A DNA stretch of 64,000 nt from Rhodanobacter glycinis (GCF_900114325.1 NZ_FOSR01000015.1:20572-84571), one strand, 5' to 3'. Counted from the first letter of the stretch, positions 1 to 10,329 are shown. Numbers and translations: made by a program. Notes: generated by a model not told the origin, from the sequence alone.

Positions 1-1679
1 TCTCGAACGCCAGCTGGCCCCGGATCAGCGTGCAGCGGATCACCCCGTCGTTGCGGTTGACCACGCGTTGCAGCCCGCCCATGGCTTCGAACGGGGCCTC
101 GGCATAACGATCCAGCCGCGTGCGTTTCAACGCAACGGGATCCAGCAGCACGATATCGGCCTGGGCCCCGGGTGCGAGCTTGCCGGTATGCAGGTCGTAC
201 CAGTCGGCGATCTCGCCGGTCAGTCGCCACACCGCCTTCTCGGGCGTCATCACCGGGGCGTCCTGCACCGTCAGCTGCAGCAGCGCCAGGCCGAAGTTGT
301 AGAACGCCATGTTGCGCAGGTGCGCGCCGGCATCAGAGAAGCCCATGATCGCGTAAGGCTGGTTGAGGTTGACCGCCACCCGTTTCGGATTGTGGTTGCC
401 GATCAAGGTCGACCAACGCAGCCTGGGGCCGTGATCGATCACCAGGTCGAGGAAGGTGTCCACCTCGTGCTCGCCGCGTTCGTCGGCGATCTGCCGGATG
501 GTCTTGCCCACCAGTGACTTGTCCGGGCAATCGATCACATGCGCGTCGCCGAAGTCGCGATGCCACACGCGTCCGCCCCACTTTTTTTTGTAATCCGCCT
601 TGAATTTCGTGCGGTAGTCAGGGCTGGCAAACAACTTCTGGCGGTCGAATTCGCGCTTCAGATGCAGCGCCGCCTCGCCGGCGGGAAACTCCTCGAAGAT
701 CACGAAGTCGATGCCGTCGGCATACACCTGGAATGGCTGCGGCAACGCCTGCCAGCGGAACGAGGCACCCAGGCAGGCGTTGAAGAAACGCGTGACCGCG
801 CCCATCACGATGTCGATCTTCGGCTTCGCCTTGACGTCCATCAGGGTGATCAGCGTGGTCTTCAGCCGCCGGCGCACGGCCAGGCTGGCCGAAGTGAACA
901 GGTAGAACACCGCGTTGATCGGATTGTTTAGATTGGGCGCGGATTGCAGGATCGCGCCGCGCCGACGCAACAGCTTGTGCAGGCGCCGGTACTCGCTCCA
1001 GCGCGCATACACCGACGGCAAGGCGGAGGAACGGTAGCGGTCACCATCGACCTTGTCCCAGGGATTGGTCATGCCCGACATGCCAAGCAGACCGTGGTCG
1101 ATGCCCTCGTTGAGGTGCTTCTCCATGAGCTGCAGTTCGGCCTCGGTCGGCACCTGCTTCGGGTCGACCGAGCGGCCCAGCCCCATCGCCGCCACGCGCA
1201 GGTCCGAGTGACCCATGTAGCTGGCGATGTTCGGCCCCAGCGGCAGGCTTTGCAGGTGTGCCACGTAACTGGCTGCGTCGTTCCAGGTCTTCTTTTCGCG
1301 TAGCGCCGGCAAGACGTACTCGCGCGGGATCGACTCCACGCGGGTGAAAATATCCGAGGCATCCTCGGCGTCGCTGTAGATCATGCTGATCGAGCAACTG
1401 CCGACGAAACAGGTGGTGACGCCGTGGCGCACCGATTCCTGCAGGCCCGGTTCCAGCAGCAGCTCGGCGTCGTAATGGGTGTGGATGTCGATGAAGCCCG
1501 GCGTGACCCACAGGCCATTGGCATCCATCACTTTCGTCGCATCCGCTTCGGCCAGCGGGGTTTCGCTGATGGCGACAATGTGGCCGTCGCGCACGCCGAT
1601 GTCCGCGATGCGCGGTGGTGCGCCGGTGCCGTCGAACACGGTGCCGCGCCGGATCAGTACATCGTAGGGAGTTGGCATC
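1..1679 (-). CDS. N-acyl-D-amino-acid deacylase family amidohydrolase (3' end cut by window)
   Basis: Reading the minus strand from the ATG at 1679 gives about 559 residues with no stop before the window edge, so the C-terminus is missing. The N-terminus holds the small beta-sandwich start typical of amidohydrolases (IRRGTVFDGTG), then the metal-binding HTH motif in GFIDIHTHYDAE at about residues 62-72. Near the visible end, PYAIMGFSDAGAH carries the usual C-terminal metal Asp of the D-aminoacylase/dihydroorotase superfamily. Family members hydrolyse N-acylated D-amino acids or related amides; the exact substrate cannot be read here. It is divergent from the AraC-type gene starting at 1807, which may regulate it (inference). 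Confidence 0.85.
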
Positions 1680-1806
1680 GTTGGAACCCCTCGCGCCGTC
1701 AGCGCCGTGGCATGGCCTGTCACGATCCTGTCAGACGCCACGCACCTCGTCTTGACAATTTGCGCCACCACGCCAAGCTGCACGTTCACCCCCGCGGAGC
1801 CTGATC

Positions 1807-2805
1807 GTGGCCAAATCGATGCCCGGCCCAAGTGTTTCGCCCGCGTTCGTCCGCCTGCTGCACGACTACCTGCATGCGCTCGGGCTCGATGGCCAGGACG
1901 TGCTGGGCGAAGCCCGGCCCGACGAATCGCCCGAGCCGGCCGCCGGCATTCCCATGGCGCACTGGGTGACGCTGCTGCAACGCGCATCGCAGCGACTGGG
2001 CGATCCGCTGCTGGGTCTGCGCGTGGGCCAGACGATCCAGCCGCAACACCTCGGCACACTGGGATTCCTGTTGCAGTCGATGCCCACGCTGGGTGCCGCG
2101 CTGCAAAAGCTGCAGCGCTACCAGCGGCTGGTGTACGACCAGACGCCCATGCTGCAACTGGCCGAGGCCGAGTATGTGGATCTGGTCTGGGGCATCGATT
2201 ACGGCCAACCCGGCCCGCTGGTCGACGAAACATCCATCACGGTGTTGATCTGCTACTGCCGCGCCATCGCCGCCGGCCCGGTGGTGCCGCAATGCGTGCA
2301 ATTCGTCAATCCGGCACCACGCGACACTGCCGCGTATCGCGCGGCCTATGGCTGCCCGGTCGAATTCACCGCACCCGTGACCCGCGTGCGCTTCGACCTC
2401 GCGACCCTGGCCCAGCCCCTGCGTTCGGCGAACGCGGAACTGTCAGCCCTGATGGAACGGCAGGCCGAACAGTTGCTCGCGCGGTGGCCGGCACACGACG
2501 AACCCTTCGTCATGCAGGTCCGCACGGCCACCGGCGCACTGCTGCATGACGGCGAACCCACCCTGCCCCGCGTGGCCCAGCGGCTCGGCCTCACGCCCCG
2601 CACGGCGCAACGCCGCCTGCAACAATCCGGCACGCGCTTCCGTGCCGAACTGGAAACCGTGCGCCGCCAGATGGCCGAAATCTACCTGCGCGACCCGCGC
2701 CTTTCGGTAGCCGACATCGCCCAGTTGCTCGGCTACTCCGAGCACAGCGCATTGACGCGCAGTTACCGGCAATGGACCGGGCACGCGCCACGGGATGGAC
2801 GATGA
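1807..2805 (+). CDS. AraC family transcriptional regulator
   Basis: A 332-residue protein. Residues about 20-215 resemble the arabinose-binding/dimerisation type N-terminal domain of OruR/ArgR-like AraC proteins. The C-terminal about 85 residues contain two helix-turn-helix units (RVAQRLGLTPRTAQRRLQ and SVADIAQLLGYSEHSALTRS), the classic AraC DNA-binding arrangement. The start chosen is GTG at 1807, with GGAG at 1796-1799 about 7 nt upstream; an in-frame ATG at 1819 is an alternative. It is divergent from the D-aminoacylase-type gene, which suggests local regulation of that gene, but no operator is obvious in the 127-nt gap. Confidence 0.88.
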   Translation: MAKSMPGPSVSPAFVRLLHDYLHALGLDGQDVLGEARPDESPEPAAGIPMAHWVTLLQRASQRLGDPLLGLRVGQTIQPQHLGTLGFLLQSMPTLGAALQKLQRYQRLVYDQTPMLQLAEAEYVDLVWGIDYGQPGPLVDETSITVLICYCRAIAAGPVVPQCVQFVNPAPRDTAAYRAAYGCPVEFTAPVTRVRFDLATLAQPLRSANAELSALMERQAEQLLARWPAHDEPFVMQVRTATGALLHDGEPTLPRVAQRLGLTPRTAQRRLQQSGTRFRAELETVRRQMAEIYLRDPRLSVADIAQLLGYSEHSALTRSYRQWTGHAPRDGR

Positions 2806-2909
2806 ACGCGTGAGTGGGCAACACCATGCGCGGCACATCGCCGAGCCTCATCGCACATGTCCGCAGGCGATGAAGTCGTCATCCGACCCATCGCCTCATC
2901 GAACGACTT

Positions 2910-4109
2910 TCAAAGCTCCACGCAATCAAACCGCCGGTCCGATTCGACTTCCGCGTCGTAGTCCACATCCGCCCGATCGAAGCCGAACAACTTCAGGAAC
3001 TCGTGCTTGTAGCCGGCGTAGTCGGTGATCTGACGCAGGTTTTCGGTGGTGACCGTGGGCCACAGGGTTTTGCAGGTGTTCTGCACTTCATCGCGCAGCT
3101 CCCAGTCGTCCAGGCGCAGGCGACCTTCGTCGTCGGTATCTGCGGGAGCGCCATCGGCCCGATACAGGCGGTCGTGGAACAGGCGGTTGGCCTGCTCGAT
3201 CGGGTTTTCGTGGGTACCCAGTTCCTTCATGACCTTGAAGACGATGGACACGTACAGCGGGATCACCGGGATCGCGGCGCTGGCCTGGGTGACTACCGAC
3301 TTCATTACGCCGACGTAGGCTTCAAGGCCGGGGTGGCGGCTGCGCAGTTGCTTCGCCGTGTTGTCCAGGTGCTGCTTGGCCTGGCCTAGGGTGCCGTGCC
3401 AGTACATCGGCCAGGTGATCTCGGTGCCGATGTAGCTGTAGGCGATGGTTTTGGCGTGGTCGGCGAGCACGCCGGCATCGCTCAACGCGTCGATCCACAG
3501 CGCCCAGTCTTCGCCGCCCATGACGGTGACGGTGTCCTTGATCTCCTGCTCGGTGGCCGGCTCGATGCTGGCCTCGATCACGGTGTCCTTGTTGGTGTCG
3601 ACCGAGGTGTTGGTGAATTTTTCGCCAATGGTCTTCAGTGCCGAACGCACCACTTCGCCGCTGTCCGGCAGCTTGCGCACGGGTGAAGCCAGCGAGTAGA
3701 CCACCAGGTCGATCGGGCCGCCCATTTCGTTCTTGATGATTTCGATGGCCTTGGCACGGGTCTCGTGGGCGAACGCGTCGCCGTTGATCGACTTGCTGTA
3801 CAGGCCGGCCTCTTTGGCGGCCTTGTCGAACGCGGCGGCGTTGTACCAGCCGGCGGTACCGGTCTTCTCCGGGCTGCTGGGCTTTTCGAAAAACACGCCG
3901 AGCGTGGCCGCGCCGTAGCCGAAGGCCGCGGTAATCCGCGAGGCCAGGCCGTAGCCGGTGGACGCACCGATCACCAGCACGCGCTTGGGGCCCTGACCGG
4001 AATGGCCGGCGGCCTTGGTGATCGCAATCTGGTCGAGCACATTGCGCTCGCAGCCCTCGGGATGGGCCGTGACACAGATGAAGCCGCGCACTTTGGGTTT
4101 GATAATCAC
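2910..4109 (-). CDS. fabV: Trans-2-enoyl-[ACP]/CoA reductase FabV (NADH)
   Basis: A 399-residue enoyl reductase catalysing the last step of each fatty-acid elongation cycle, acting in the cytoplasm in place of FabI. The N-terminus [19 protein letters not shown] is the conserved FabV opening. The NADH-binding segment [16 protein letters not shown] follows at about 43-58. The active-site Y-x8-K ([10 protein letters not shown]) lies near residue 235. The open frame extends upstream to 4292, but homology starts at the GTG at 4109, which has GGAG 8 nt upstream; I use that start. Length fits the family (about 400). FabV enzymes are known to be poorly sensitive to triclosan. Confidence 0.95.
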   Translation of the reverse strand: MIIKPKVRGFICVTAHPEGCERNVLDQIAITKAAGHSGQGPKRVLVIGASTGYGLASRITAAFGYGAATLGVFFEKPSSPEKTGTAGWYNAAAFDKAAKEAGLYSKSINGDAFAHETRAKAIEIIKNEMGGPIDLVVYSLASPVRKLPDSGEVVRSALKTIGEKFTNTSVDTNKDTVIEASIEPATEQEIKDTVTVMGGEDWALWIDALSDAGVLADHAKTIAYSYIGTEITWPMYWHGTLGQAKQHLDNTAKQLRSRHPGLEAYVGVMKSVVTQASAAIPVIPLYVSIVFKVMKELGTHENPIEQANRLFHDRLYRADGAPADTDDEGRLRLDDWELRDEVQNTCKTLWPTVTTENLRQITDYAGYKHEFLKLFGFDRADVDYDAEVESDRRFDCVEL

Positions 4110-4216
4110 TTGGATCGCTCCGCTGGAGATTCGCAGTGCGCCATAGTAACCAAGGCGGCGGTCCATGCGCTGCGGTAGGGAGGCAAAACGCGGCGTTGTG
4201 GCAGGCCGTGCGACTT

Positions 4217-4966
4217 CTATCGCCCCGGTTCCCGGGCCAGCGTCTGTAGCGCCGTCACCAACGCACGCACCTGTTCCTCGTCGCTGCGCCATTCGCCCGT
4301 CTGCATGTCGGCCAGCCTCGGGACGTGATACCGCATGCCGGAGGGACGCTGCTGCCTGGCGGAAGCATGGAATTCACGGGCACCGGTGGCGGCAGCCAAC
4401 CCGACGATGTTGTCCGCATGCACGCCGGCCCCCGGCATCACCGAAAGACGTCCGGCGGACTGGGTCATCAGCTCGCGGATCAGGCCGGCGCCTTCCATCG
4501 CGCTGGATTGCCCGCCGGAGGTGAGCACCCGCTCACAGCCGAGGGCCATAACATCTTCCAGCGCGCGATGCGAGTCGCGGGCGAGGTCGAAGGCGCGGTG
4601 GAAAGTGATGCCCATGCGTCCGGCTGCGCCGATCAGGGCACGACAACGCAGCATGTCCACCTGACCCTCGGCATCGAGCACGCCCAGCACCACGCCATCG
4701 CAGCCGAGCGCCGCGCAGGTTTCGATATCGCGCTGCATCACTTCGATGTCGCGATCGTTGTAGAGGAAGTCGCCGGCGCGCGGGCGAATCAGCACGTAGA
4801 GCGGAATGCGCAAGCGCTCGCGCACCAGCGCGATGGTGGCGTGCGATGGCGTGAGGCCGCCGAGTTCCAGCGCAGAACACAATTCCACGCGCCCGGCACC
4901 ACCGTCCTGTGCCGCGCAGGCCGAAGCCACCGAGTTGGCAGCCACCTCGAGCAATGCATTACGCAT
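4217..4966 (-). CDS. cutC: Copper homeostasis protein CutC
   Basis: A 249-residue TIM-barrel protein. Typical CutC features are visible: [15 protein letters not shown] at the start, [19 protein letters not shown], the [18 protein letters not shown] segment, and [10 protein letters not shown]. CutC was linked to copper tolerance in E. coli, although its direct function remains debated. It follows fabV's neighbourhood in the same orientation as the next genes, but no operon partner is clear; 108 nt separate it from the fabV start side. Start ATG at 4966. Confidence 0.92.
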   Translation of the reverse strand: MRNALLEVAANSVASACAAQDGGAGRVELCSALELGGLTPSHATIALVRERLRIPLYVLIRPRAGDFLYNDRDIEVMQRDIETCAALGCDGVVLGVLDAEGQVDMLRCRALIGAAGRMGITFHRAFDLARDSHRALEDVMALGCERVLTSGGQSSAMEGAGLIRELMTQSAGRLSVMPGAGVHADNIVGLAAATGAREFHASARQQRPSGMRYHVPRLADMQTGEWRSDEEQVRALVTALQTLAREPGR

Positions 4967-5283
4967 GGGCCGCGGACGCCTTGCAATGAACGTCGCGTTG
5001 CATCATCAACGCCCGCGCCGACGCACCACGCAAAGCTGCCTCCGGCAGTGACCCGTCATACCTCATCTTTCGTCTCCCGCATGGCAAGTCGCCATCATGC
5101 ACGCGGTTTTCTCGTCGGGCGAGCCTGCTTGCCCGGCGAGAACTCGCGTCCCGGAAAGATCGGCAATGATCTTCCGGAGTGGCCTATGGATAGTCCGAAA
5201 TCCCATGAAGCAAAAAAGCCCCACGCCGTGGGCGCGGGGCTTTCGTACTGCATGTGGCCGACGCGAAGGACGGCCGGCAAAAC
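4967..5283. other. Intergenic region (317 nt) without gene
   Basis: The only recognisable element is the cold-shock gene terminator at 5212-5244. The short open frames here have no family features and no ribosome-binding site. The stretch also serves as the upstream region of cutC. Confidence 0.6.
5212..5244 (-). terminator. Rho-independent terminator after the cold-shock gene
   Basis: On the minus strand AAAGCCCC and GGGGCTTT form a stem over a GC-rich interior, followed by a run of T. It lies about 40 nt beyond the stop codon of the cold-shock gene at 5284. Confidence 0.8.
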
Positions 5284-5490
5284 TCAGGCGGCGATTTCGA
5301 CGCCGGAAGCCTGGGCACCTTTCGGGCCCGGAGTGACTTCGAACTTCACGCGCTGGCCTTCCTGCAGGCTACGGAAGCCCTTGGAATTGATCGCGGAGAA
5401 GTGGACAAACACGTCCTCACCACCATCCTCGGGCGCGATGAAACCGAAACCCTTCGCATCGTTGAACCATTTGACCGTACCGAAACGCAT
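5284..5490 (-). CDS. Cold-shock-domain protein (CspA family)
   Basis: A 68-residue single cold-shock domain. Both RNA-binding motifs are present: KGFGFI (RNP1) near residue 13 and VFVHF (RNP2) near residue 27. The start is the ATG at 5490 giving [17 protein letters not shown]; the longer open frame upstream is not homologous to anything and is discarded. Proteins of this type bind single-stranded RNA and melt secondary structure. A strong terminator follows at 5212-5244, so it is probably monocistronic. Confidence 0.97.
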   Translation of the reverse strand: MRFGTVKWFNDAKGFGFIAPEDGGEDVFVHFSAINSKGFRSLQEGQRVKFEVTPGPKGAQASGVEIAA

Positions 5491-5653
5491 TGCGGGAACC
5501 TCTGACTCATGGACAGGATGTGCCAAAGCCTTTGCGAGAACCAACTGAACCCCCCGGCCCCTCGCCGCCGACACAAGGAGAAGTATCAACATGTTTGCAG
5601 TCAAAGCGCAATATGTTGAACGGCTTGATGTGCGCGAGGCCCCGCTATCATGC

Positions 5654-6415
5654 TCAATTTTTGAGCAATGCCTCGATGATCGGCGGCACATTCGCGGTGG
5701 CCGCGGCCAGATGCGCAAAGATTTCCTCGATGCTGATTTCCGCTTCGTCACCGCAACCGGCAGCGAAATTCGCCACCAGCGCAAGGCACGCGTAAGCAAG
5801 TTCGAGTTCCCGCGCGAGTGCCGCCTCGGGCATGCCGGTCATGCCGACCAGATCGCAACCGTCGCGCTTCATCCGCGCAATCTCTGCGCGGGTTTCCAGC
5901 CGCGGCCCCTGAGTGGCGCCGTAGCAGCCGCCATTGATGACCGCCACGTTCGCCCTGCCCGCCGCCGCCAACACGTCGCGCCGCAACGACTCGGTATACG
6001 GCTCGCTGAAGTCGATGTGCTTGACCTCGGCGCCGTCGGCGTCGCAGAAACTGGTGTAGCGACCGTGGGTGTAATCGATGACCTGGTCGGGCACCACAAT
6101 GACACGCGGCCCCATGTCGGCCCGGATGCCACCTACCGCGTTGACGCCGATGACCCGTTGCGCGCCAAGCTTGTGCAACGCCCACAGGTTTGCGCGGTAG
6201 TTGACCCGATGTGGCGGCAGGTTGTGGCTTTCGCCATGACGCGCCAGGAAGGCCACGCGCTTGCCGGCGAAATCGCCCACCACGATATCGCCCGAGGCGG
6301 CACCGTAAGGCGTGTCCACCGTGTGGCGCTCGGCATGCTGCAGGCCCGGAAAGTTGTACAGGCCGCTACCGCCGATGACGGCGAGGTCGATGGAGGTCGG
6401 CTTGGGCTGGGGCAT
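5654..6415 (-). CDS. S-methyl-5'-thioinosine phosphorylase (MTA phosphorylase family)
   Basis: A 253-residue purine nucleoside phosphorylase of the PNP/MTAP class. Visible features: the phosphate-binding start [34 protein letters not shown], and [14 protein letters not shown]. In adenine-specific MTA phosphorylases the purine-contacting segment reads roughly ATDYDC; here it is LVANFAAG, with Asn as in 6-oxopurine phosphorylases. This supports methylthioinosine, rather than methylthioadenosine, as substrate (family knowledge plus inference). The products would be hypoxanthine and methylthioribose-1-phosphate. The gene lies 99 nt downstream of hpt, whose product salvages hypoxanthine. Confidence 0.88.
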   Translation of the reverse strand: MPQPKPTSIDLAVIGGSGLYNFPGLQHAERHTVDTPYGAASGDIVVGDFAGKRVAFLARHGESHNLPPHRVNYRANLWALHKLGAQRVIGVNAVGGIRADMGPRVIVVPDQVIDYTHGRYTSFCDADGAEVKHIDFSEPYTESLRRDVLAAAGRANVAVINGGCYGATQGPRLETRAEIARMKRDGCDLVGMTGMPEAALARELELAYACLALVANFAAGCGDEAEISIEEIFAHLAAATANVPPIIEALLKN

Positions 6416-6514
6416 CGTCGTGATCCGCTTGCGGGGTAATCGAAAATGTGGGAGCGCACTCTGCGCACGATGCTATTCGTTACGCGGCGAAAAGCATCGC
6501 CCGCTAGCGGGCTT

Positions 6515-7072
6515 CTACATGGTTTCCTTCAGTGCGTAGATCGCTGGCAGGTTGCGGCCCTGCTCGTGGTAGTCCATGCCGTAGCCGAACACGTAGCGAT
6601 CAGGCAGCTCGACACCGTTGAAATCCGCGGCGATGCCTTCCACCAGGCGATCGTGTCGCTTGCAGCACAGGCTGGCGATCAGCACGCGTTTCGCCCCCTG
6701 GCCCAGGCAATGGTCGCGCACGGCTTTCAGCGTGTGGCCTTCGTCGAGGATGTCGTCCACCAGCAACACGGTGCGCCCCGTCATCTCCGCCACCGGTTCG
6801 CGCAACCAGTGCAGCTCGCTGCCGCTGGTCTCGCCGCGATAGCGGGTGGCATGCACGTAGTCGAATTCCAGGTCGGTGCGAATCGACAACGCCAACTGGC
6901 CGGCAAACATCAATGCACCATTCATCACGGTCAGGAACACGGCGCGTTCGCCGTTCAATTCAGCGTCAATGCGGCGCCCCAGGTCGGCAATCACGGATTC
7001 GATCTCGGCGCGTTCAAACAAGACGTCGGATTGGCTCAGCGCATCCGATAGGGAAGGAGTCGGAGTGGTCAT
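6515..7072 (-). CDS. hpt: Hypoxanthine(-guanine) phosphoribosyltransferase
   Basis: A 185-residue type I phosphoribosyltransferase that converts hypoxanthine (and probably guanine) plus PRPP to the nucleotide. The PRPP-binding loop VLLVDDILDEGHTL lies at about residues 101-114, and the C-terminal RYVFGYGMDYHEQGRNLP matches Hpt proteins. Its ATG overlaps the nagZ stop by the four bases ATGA (7069-7072), which indicates translational coupling. Downstream is the methylthioinosine phosphorylase, whose product hypoxanthine this enzyme would recycle. Confidence 0.93.
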   Translation of the reverse strand: MTTPTPSLSDALSQSDVLFERAEIESVIADLGRRIDAELNGERAVFLTVMNGALMFAGQLALSIRTDLEFDYVHATRYRGETSGSELHWLREPVAEMTGRTVLLVDDILDEGHTLKAVRDHCLGQGAKRVLIASLCCKRHDRLVEGIAADFNGVELPDRYVFGYGMDYHEQGRNLPAIYALKETM

Positions 7073-8082
7073 GCGTGGTCCTCGGCGTCGAGCGCCGTGA
7101 TGCGGGCGACGAAACGGTCGCGTTGCGGGTTGTCGAGCAATCCGTCCCAGCTGGCGCCAAGGGCGCCGCGCAAGGCGGACATGCGTTCGGCGGTGGCAGG
7201 CGGCAGTGCCGGCAGCGCGGCAATGGCTTCAGCCACCACGTTCGGGAAGCAGGCCAGCACCAGGTCGCAGCCAGCGGCCAGGTGCCCCTGCACGCGGCCG
7301 GTCACGCTGCCAGCCACGCCGGCTGCGGCCATGCTGATATCGTCGCTGATCACCAGCCCGGCGAAACCCAGTTCGCCGCGCAGGATGTCGTCGATCCACA
7401 CGCGGGAATAGCCGGCTGGTTGCGCATCGACGGCAGGATAGACGACGTGCGCCATCATCACCGCCTCGGCGTGTGCATCCAGCGCCTCGACAAACGGGCG
7501 CAGGTCGGCCGCGCGGATCTCGTCCAGCGAGCGCGGGTCGATCGCCTGCGCCTTGTGCGTGTCGGCGGCCACGGAGCCGTGTCCCGGGAAATGCTTGAGC
7601 ACCGCCGCCATGCCGCCCAGGTGCATGCCACGCACATAGGCAGTGGCCAGTTCGCCGGCCACGGCCGGATCAGCGTGAAAAGCGCGCGGACCGATGGCGG
7701 CATTGCCGCGGGCCAGATCCACCACCGGTGCGAAGCTGAAATCCACGCCGCTGGCGCGCAGTTCGCTGGACATCACCCAGGCGTGTTCCTCGGCCAGCCG
7801 GATCGCGTCCTCGGGATCGCGATCGTATGCCGCGCCGATCTTCGACAGTGCCGGCAAGCGGGTGAAGCCATCGCGGAAGCGCTGCACCGGTCCGCCTTCC
7901 TGATCCACCGCAACCAACAGGTGCTCGCCTCCGACCGTGCGGATAGATTCGGTGAGCGCGATCAGTTGATCGCGGCTGGTGAAATTGCGCGCAAACAGGA
8001 TCACGCCGGCCACGCCGGGCGCGGTCAGCCAGGCACGTTCGGTTTCGGCAATGTCGGTTCCAGCCAGACCAATCAGCAACAT
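7069..8082 (-). CDS. nagZ: Beta-N-acetylhexosaminidase NagZ (peptidoglycan recycling)
   Basis: A 337-residue GH3 glycosidase that removes GlcNAc from anhydromuropeptides in the cytoplasm. Visible signatures are LLVAVDQEGGPVQRFRDGF, the KHFPGHGSVAADTHKAQ loop holding the family's catalytic His, and LVISDDISMAA containing the nucleophile Asp. The start is the ATG at 8082, giving MLLIGLAGTDI; the open frame continues upstream to 8346, but that part belongs to the overlapping CYTH gene. Stop and start overlap with both neighbours (TGATG upstream, ATGA downstream). Confidence 0.94.
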   Translation of the reverse strand: MLLIGLAGTDIAETERAWLTAPGVAGVILFARNFTSRDQLIALTESIRTVGGEHLLVAVDQEGGPVQRFRDGFTRLPALSKIGAAYDRDPEDAIRLAEEHAWVMSSELRASGVDFSFAPVVDLARGNAAIGPRAFHADPAVAGELATAYVRGMHLGGMAAVLKHFPGHGSVAADTHKAQAIDPRSLDEIRAADLRPFVEALDAHAEAVMMAHVVYPAVDAQPAGYSRVWIDDILRGELGFAGLVISDDISMAAAGVAGSVTGRVQGHLAAGCDLVLACFPNVVAEAIAALPALPPATAERMSALRGALGASWDGLLDNPQRDRFVARITALDAEDHA

Positions 8083-8606
8083 CAGGCAGATTCTCCCTCG
8101 GCAGCATCGCGCTCGGCCACCGACCATTCGGCGTAGGGATGCACGATCAGGTTGACGTTGTAATAGCGCGCCAGCGCACTCACCTCGCGACCCAGCCAAA
8201 TCGGGCGCGGGAAAGAGGCATCGGCCGTCGGCAGCTCGATCTCGGCCACCACCAGGCCGGCATTGGCGCCCAGGAATTCGTCGATCTCGAAAAGCATGCC
8301 ATCGAGCGTGACGTAATGGCGGATCTTCTCCAGCACGCCATCGCACAAGGTGGCCAGCATCTCGTCGGCTTCATCTGGCGGCAACGCCACCTCGTACTCC
8401 GCCCGCTCGATGCCCAGCCGCGCGGCCTTGATATTGAGCCAGGCCTGCACGCCGCTGCGACGCACCCGCACTGAAGCGCGAGCATGCCCGGCCTGCAATG
8501 CCGCTGCGCCGACCAGATAGCCCTGCGCCATGCGTTCGCTGCGCGTGACCTGCCCGCGCCAGCCGTCGCCGTTCAACAGGAATTTTCGTTCGATTTCGAT
8601 GGGCAT
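8082..8606 (-). CDS. CYTH-domain protein (triphosphate tunnel metalloenzyme family)
   Basis: A 174-residue CYTH protein. The N-terminal EIERKFL is the signature ExExK metal/triphosphate motif, and further acidic/basic strand residues (RVRRSG, AEYEVALP, FEIDEFLG, VAEIELP) complete the tunnel pattern. Stand-alone members of this type are usually inorganic triphosphatases; class IV adenylate cyclase activity is an alternative that sequence alone cannot exclude. It is the first gene of the CYTH-nagZ-hpt-phosphorylase run and overlaps nagZ. Confidence 0.9.
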   Translation of the reverse strand: MPIEIERKFLLNGDGWRGQVTRSERMAQGYLVGAAALQAGHARASVRVRRSGVQAWLNIKAARLGIERAEYEVALPPDEADEMLATLCDGVLEKIRHYVTLDGMLFEIDEFLGANAGLVVAEIELPTADASFPRPIWLGREVSALARYYNVNLIVHPYAEWSVAERDAAEGESA

Positions 8607-8756
8607 GGGGATCAGGAGTGAGCAAAGAGGAATGCGCCGTGAGCGAAAACCGGTGCACGATCCGCGCTGTCGCCAAATCGAATGAAGTGGGCGGCGTCCG
8701 TCCGGCGCGCCTGCTTTCTCTCGCTGCTCACTTCTCCACCCTCACTTCTCGCTTTT

Positions 8757-10070
8757 TCACCGTTCGAACAGCGCAATCGATTCCACATGCGCCGTATGCG
8801 GGAACATGTCCATCACCCCGGCCGACGTCAACCTGAACCCGTGCCGCTGCACCAGGATGCCCGCGTCGCGCGCCAGCGATGCCGGATGGCAGGAGACGTA
8901 GACGATGCGCTTCGTGGCCTTGTGCGGCAGGTAGTCGAGCAGCTTGTCGGCGCCGGCACGCGGCGGATCGAGCAGTAATTTGTCCCAGGGTTGACGGGCC
9001 CATTCGGCACCGCGCTGGTCCTCGATCAGGTTCGCGACATGGAAGTGCGCGTTGGCGATGCCGTTGCGGCGTGCGTTTTCGGCGGCGCGCTCGACCAGTC
9101 CGTGTTCGCCTTCCACGCCAGCCACTTCGGCCACGCGCCGGGCCATCGGCAAGGTGAAGTTGCCCAGTCCACAGAACAGGTCGAGCACGTGATCGGACGG
9201 CTGCGGGTCGAGCAGATCCATGGCGCGTGCCAGCATGCGCCGATTCATGCCGGCGTTGACCTGGACGAAATCCAGCGGCTGGAATTCCAGCTCCACATCA
9301 TCGGCTCCTCCGCCGGCCGGCAGCTTGAACGCCAGTCGCGGGTGCTCCGGCCACAGCGGGTGCACGCTGCTGTGCCCGCCCGGCTGCAGGTAGATGGCAA
9401 AGCCGTGCTGCCGGCCAAAGGCAACCAACGCGGCCTGGTCGCGTTCGCTGAGCGGATTCATGTGACGGAACACCAGCGCGATGGTGTCGTCGCCGGCGGC
9501 AAATTCGATCTGCGGGATATCGGCCACCGCATCCATGCCGTCGATCAATTCGGCCAGCAGCGCGATCCGTTCGCCGAGCACGGGATGCACCACTTCGCAG
9601 CGCCGGATATCGGCAACGAGACGGGGGTTGGCCTCTTCGCGAAAACCGACCAGCACCCGCCCCTTCTTTGGCACCGCGCGTACCGACAGGCGTCCCTTGC
9701 GGCGATAGCCCCACGGTTCGTCGGTCAGTGGCGGCAACCAGCTTGCCGGCGTCACCTTGCCGATGCGCGTGAAGTTGTCGGCCAGCACTCGCTGCTTCAT
9801 GCCGATCTGCACCTCGGCATCCAGGTGTTGCAAGGTACAACCGCCACACAGGCCGAAGTGCGGACATTTCGGCTCGACGCGATGCGGCGAGCGCTGCAGC
9901 AGTTCGACCACCTCGGCTTCGTCGTAGTGGCGATGCCGCTTGCTGATGCGCAGAAGCACCCGCTCATCCAGCAGGGCGCCACTGACGAACACCGCCTTGC
10001 CGTCGATGCGCGTGACGCCCTTGCCGTCGTGAGTGAGGTCGGTGATGGTGGCTTCGATGGCTGCTGGCAT
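8757..10070 (-). CDS. rlmD: 23S rRNA (uracil-1939-C5)-methyltransferase RlmD
   Basis: A 437-residue TRAM/RumA-type methyltransferase that forms m5U1939 in 23S rRNA. Residues about 1-55 make the TRAM domain. The iron-sulfur cysteines are seen in CPHFGLCGGC, with the fourth Cys expected further on (RRCEVVHP). The SAM-binding motif DLFCGLGNFTLPMA and the catalytic/proline-rich LLDPPRAGADK and VSCHPASLARD follow. The start is the ATG at 10070, which gives MPAAIEATITDLTHDGKGV; the upstream extension to 10154 is unlike the family. Confidence 0.95.
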   Translation of the reverse strand: MPAAIEATITDLTHDGKGVTRIDGKAVFVSGALLDERVLLRISKRHRHYDEAEVVELLQRSPHRVEPKCPHFGLCGGCTLQHLDAEVQIGMKQRVLADNFTRIGKVTPASWLPPLTDEPWGYRRKGRLSVRAVPKKGRVLVGFREEANPRLVADIRRCEVVHPVLGERIALLAELIDGMDAVADIPQIEFAAGDDTIALVFRHMNPLSERDQAALVAFGRQHGFAIYLQPGGHSSVHPLWPEHPRLAFKLPAGGGADDVELEFQPLDFVQVNAGMNRRMLARAMDLLDPQPSDHVLDLFCGLGNFTLPMARRVAEVAGVEGEHGLVERAAENARRNGIANAHFHVANLIEDQRGAEWARQPWDKLLLDPPRAGADKLLDYLPHKATKRIVYVSCHPASLARDAGILVQRHGFRLTSAGVMDMFPHTAHVESIALFER

Positions 10071-10186
10071 GGGCTCTCGGAGTCTGTCGGGCTTGGGTGG
10101 TCGAGGCAAAAATCGGGCAGTGTGTGGACAGGTTTTCGACGATTCGCCGCCCATAGGGATTCCATGGGACCAGATTCGGCGGAAAG

Positions 10187-10228
10187 ATGGACCACATCGC
10201 CCGATTTATGGACCACATCGCCCGATTT
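10187..10228. repeat. Perfect 21-bp tandem repeat, two copies
   Basis: The unit beginning ATGGACCACATCGCCC occurs at 10187-10207 and again, base for base, at 10208-10228. It lies in the 259-nt non-coding stretch upstream of rlmD and downstream of the YdbL-like lipoprotein gene. It could be an operator or merely a slippage product. Confidence 0.9.
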
Positions 10229-10329
10229 GCAGCCCGGCCAACCCGAGTCCGACAGACTCCTGGACAAGCGCGCCCGAGTCGCTGGACCCGGGCGCGTCAA
10301 TCGGGCGAAAAATCCAGGGCGCGGCGCGC

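Noticed and set aside
5491..5653. Cold-shock promoter upstream of the csp gene
   Set aside because: Several TTGAC- and TGATAC-like words occur, but no pair has convincing spacing; a specific call is not supported.
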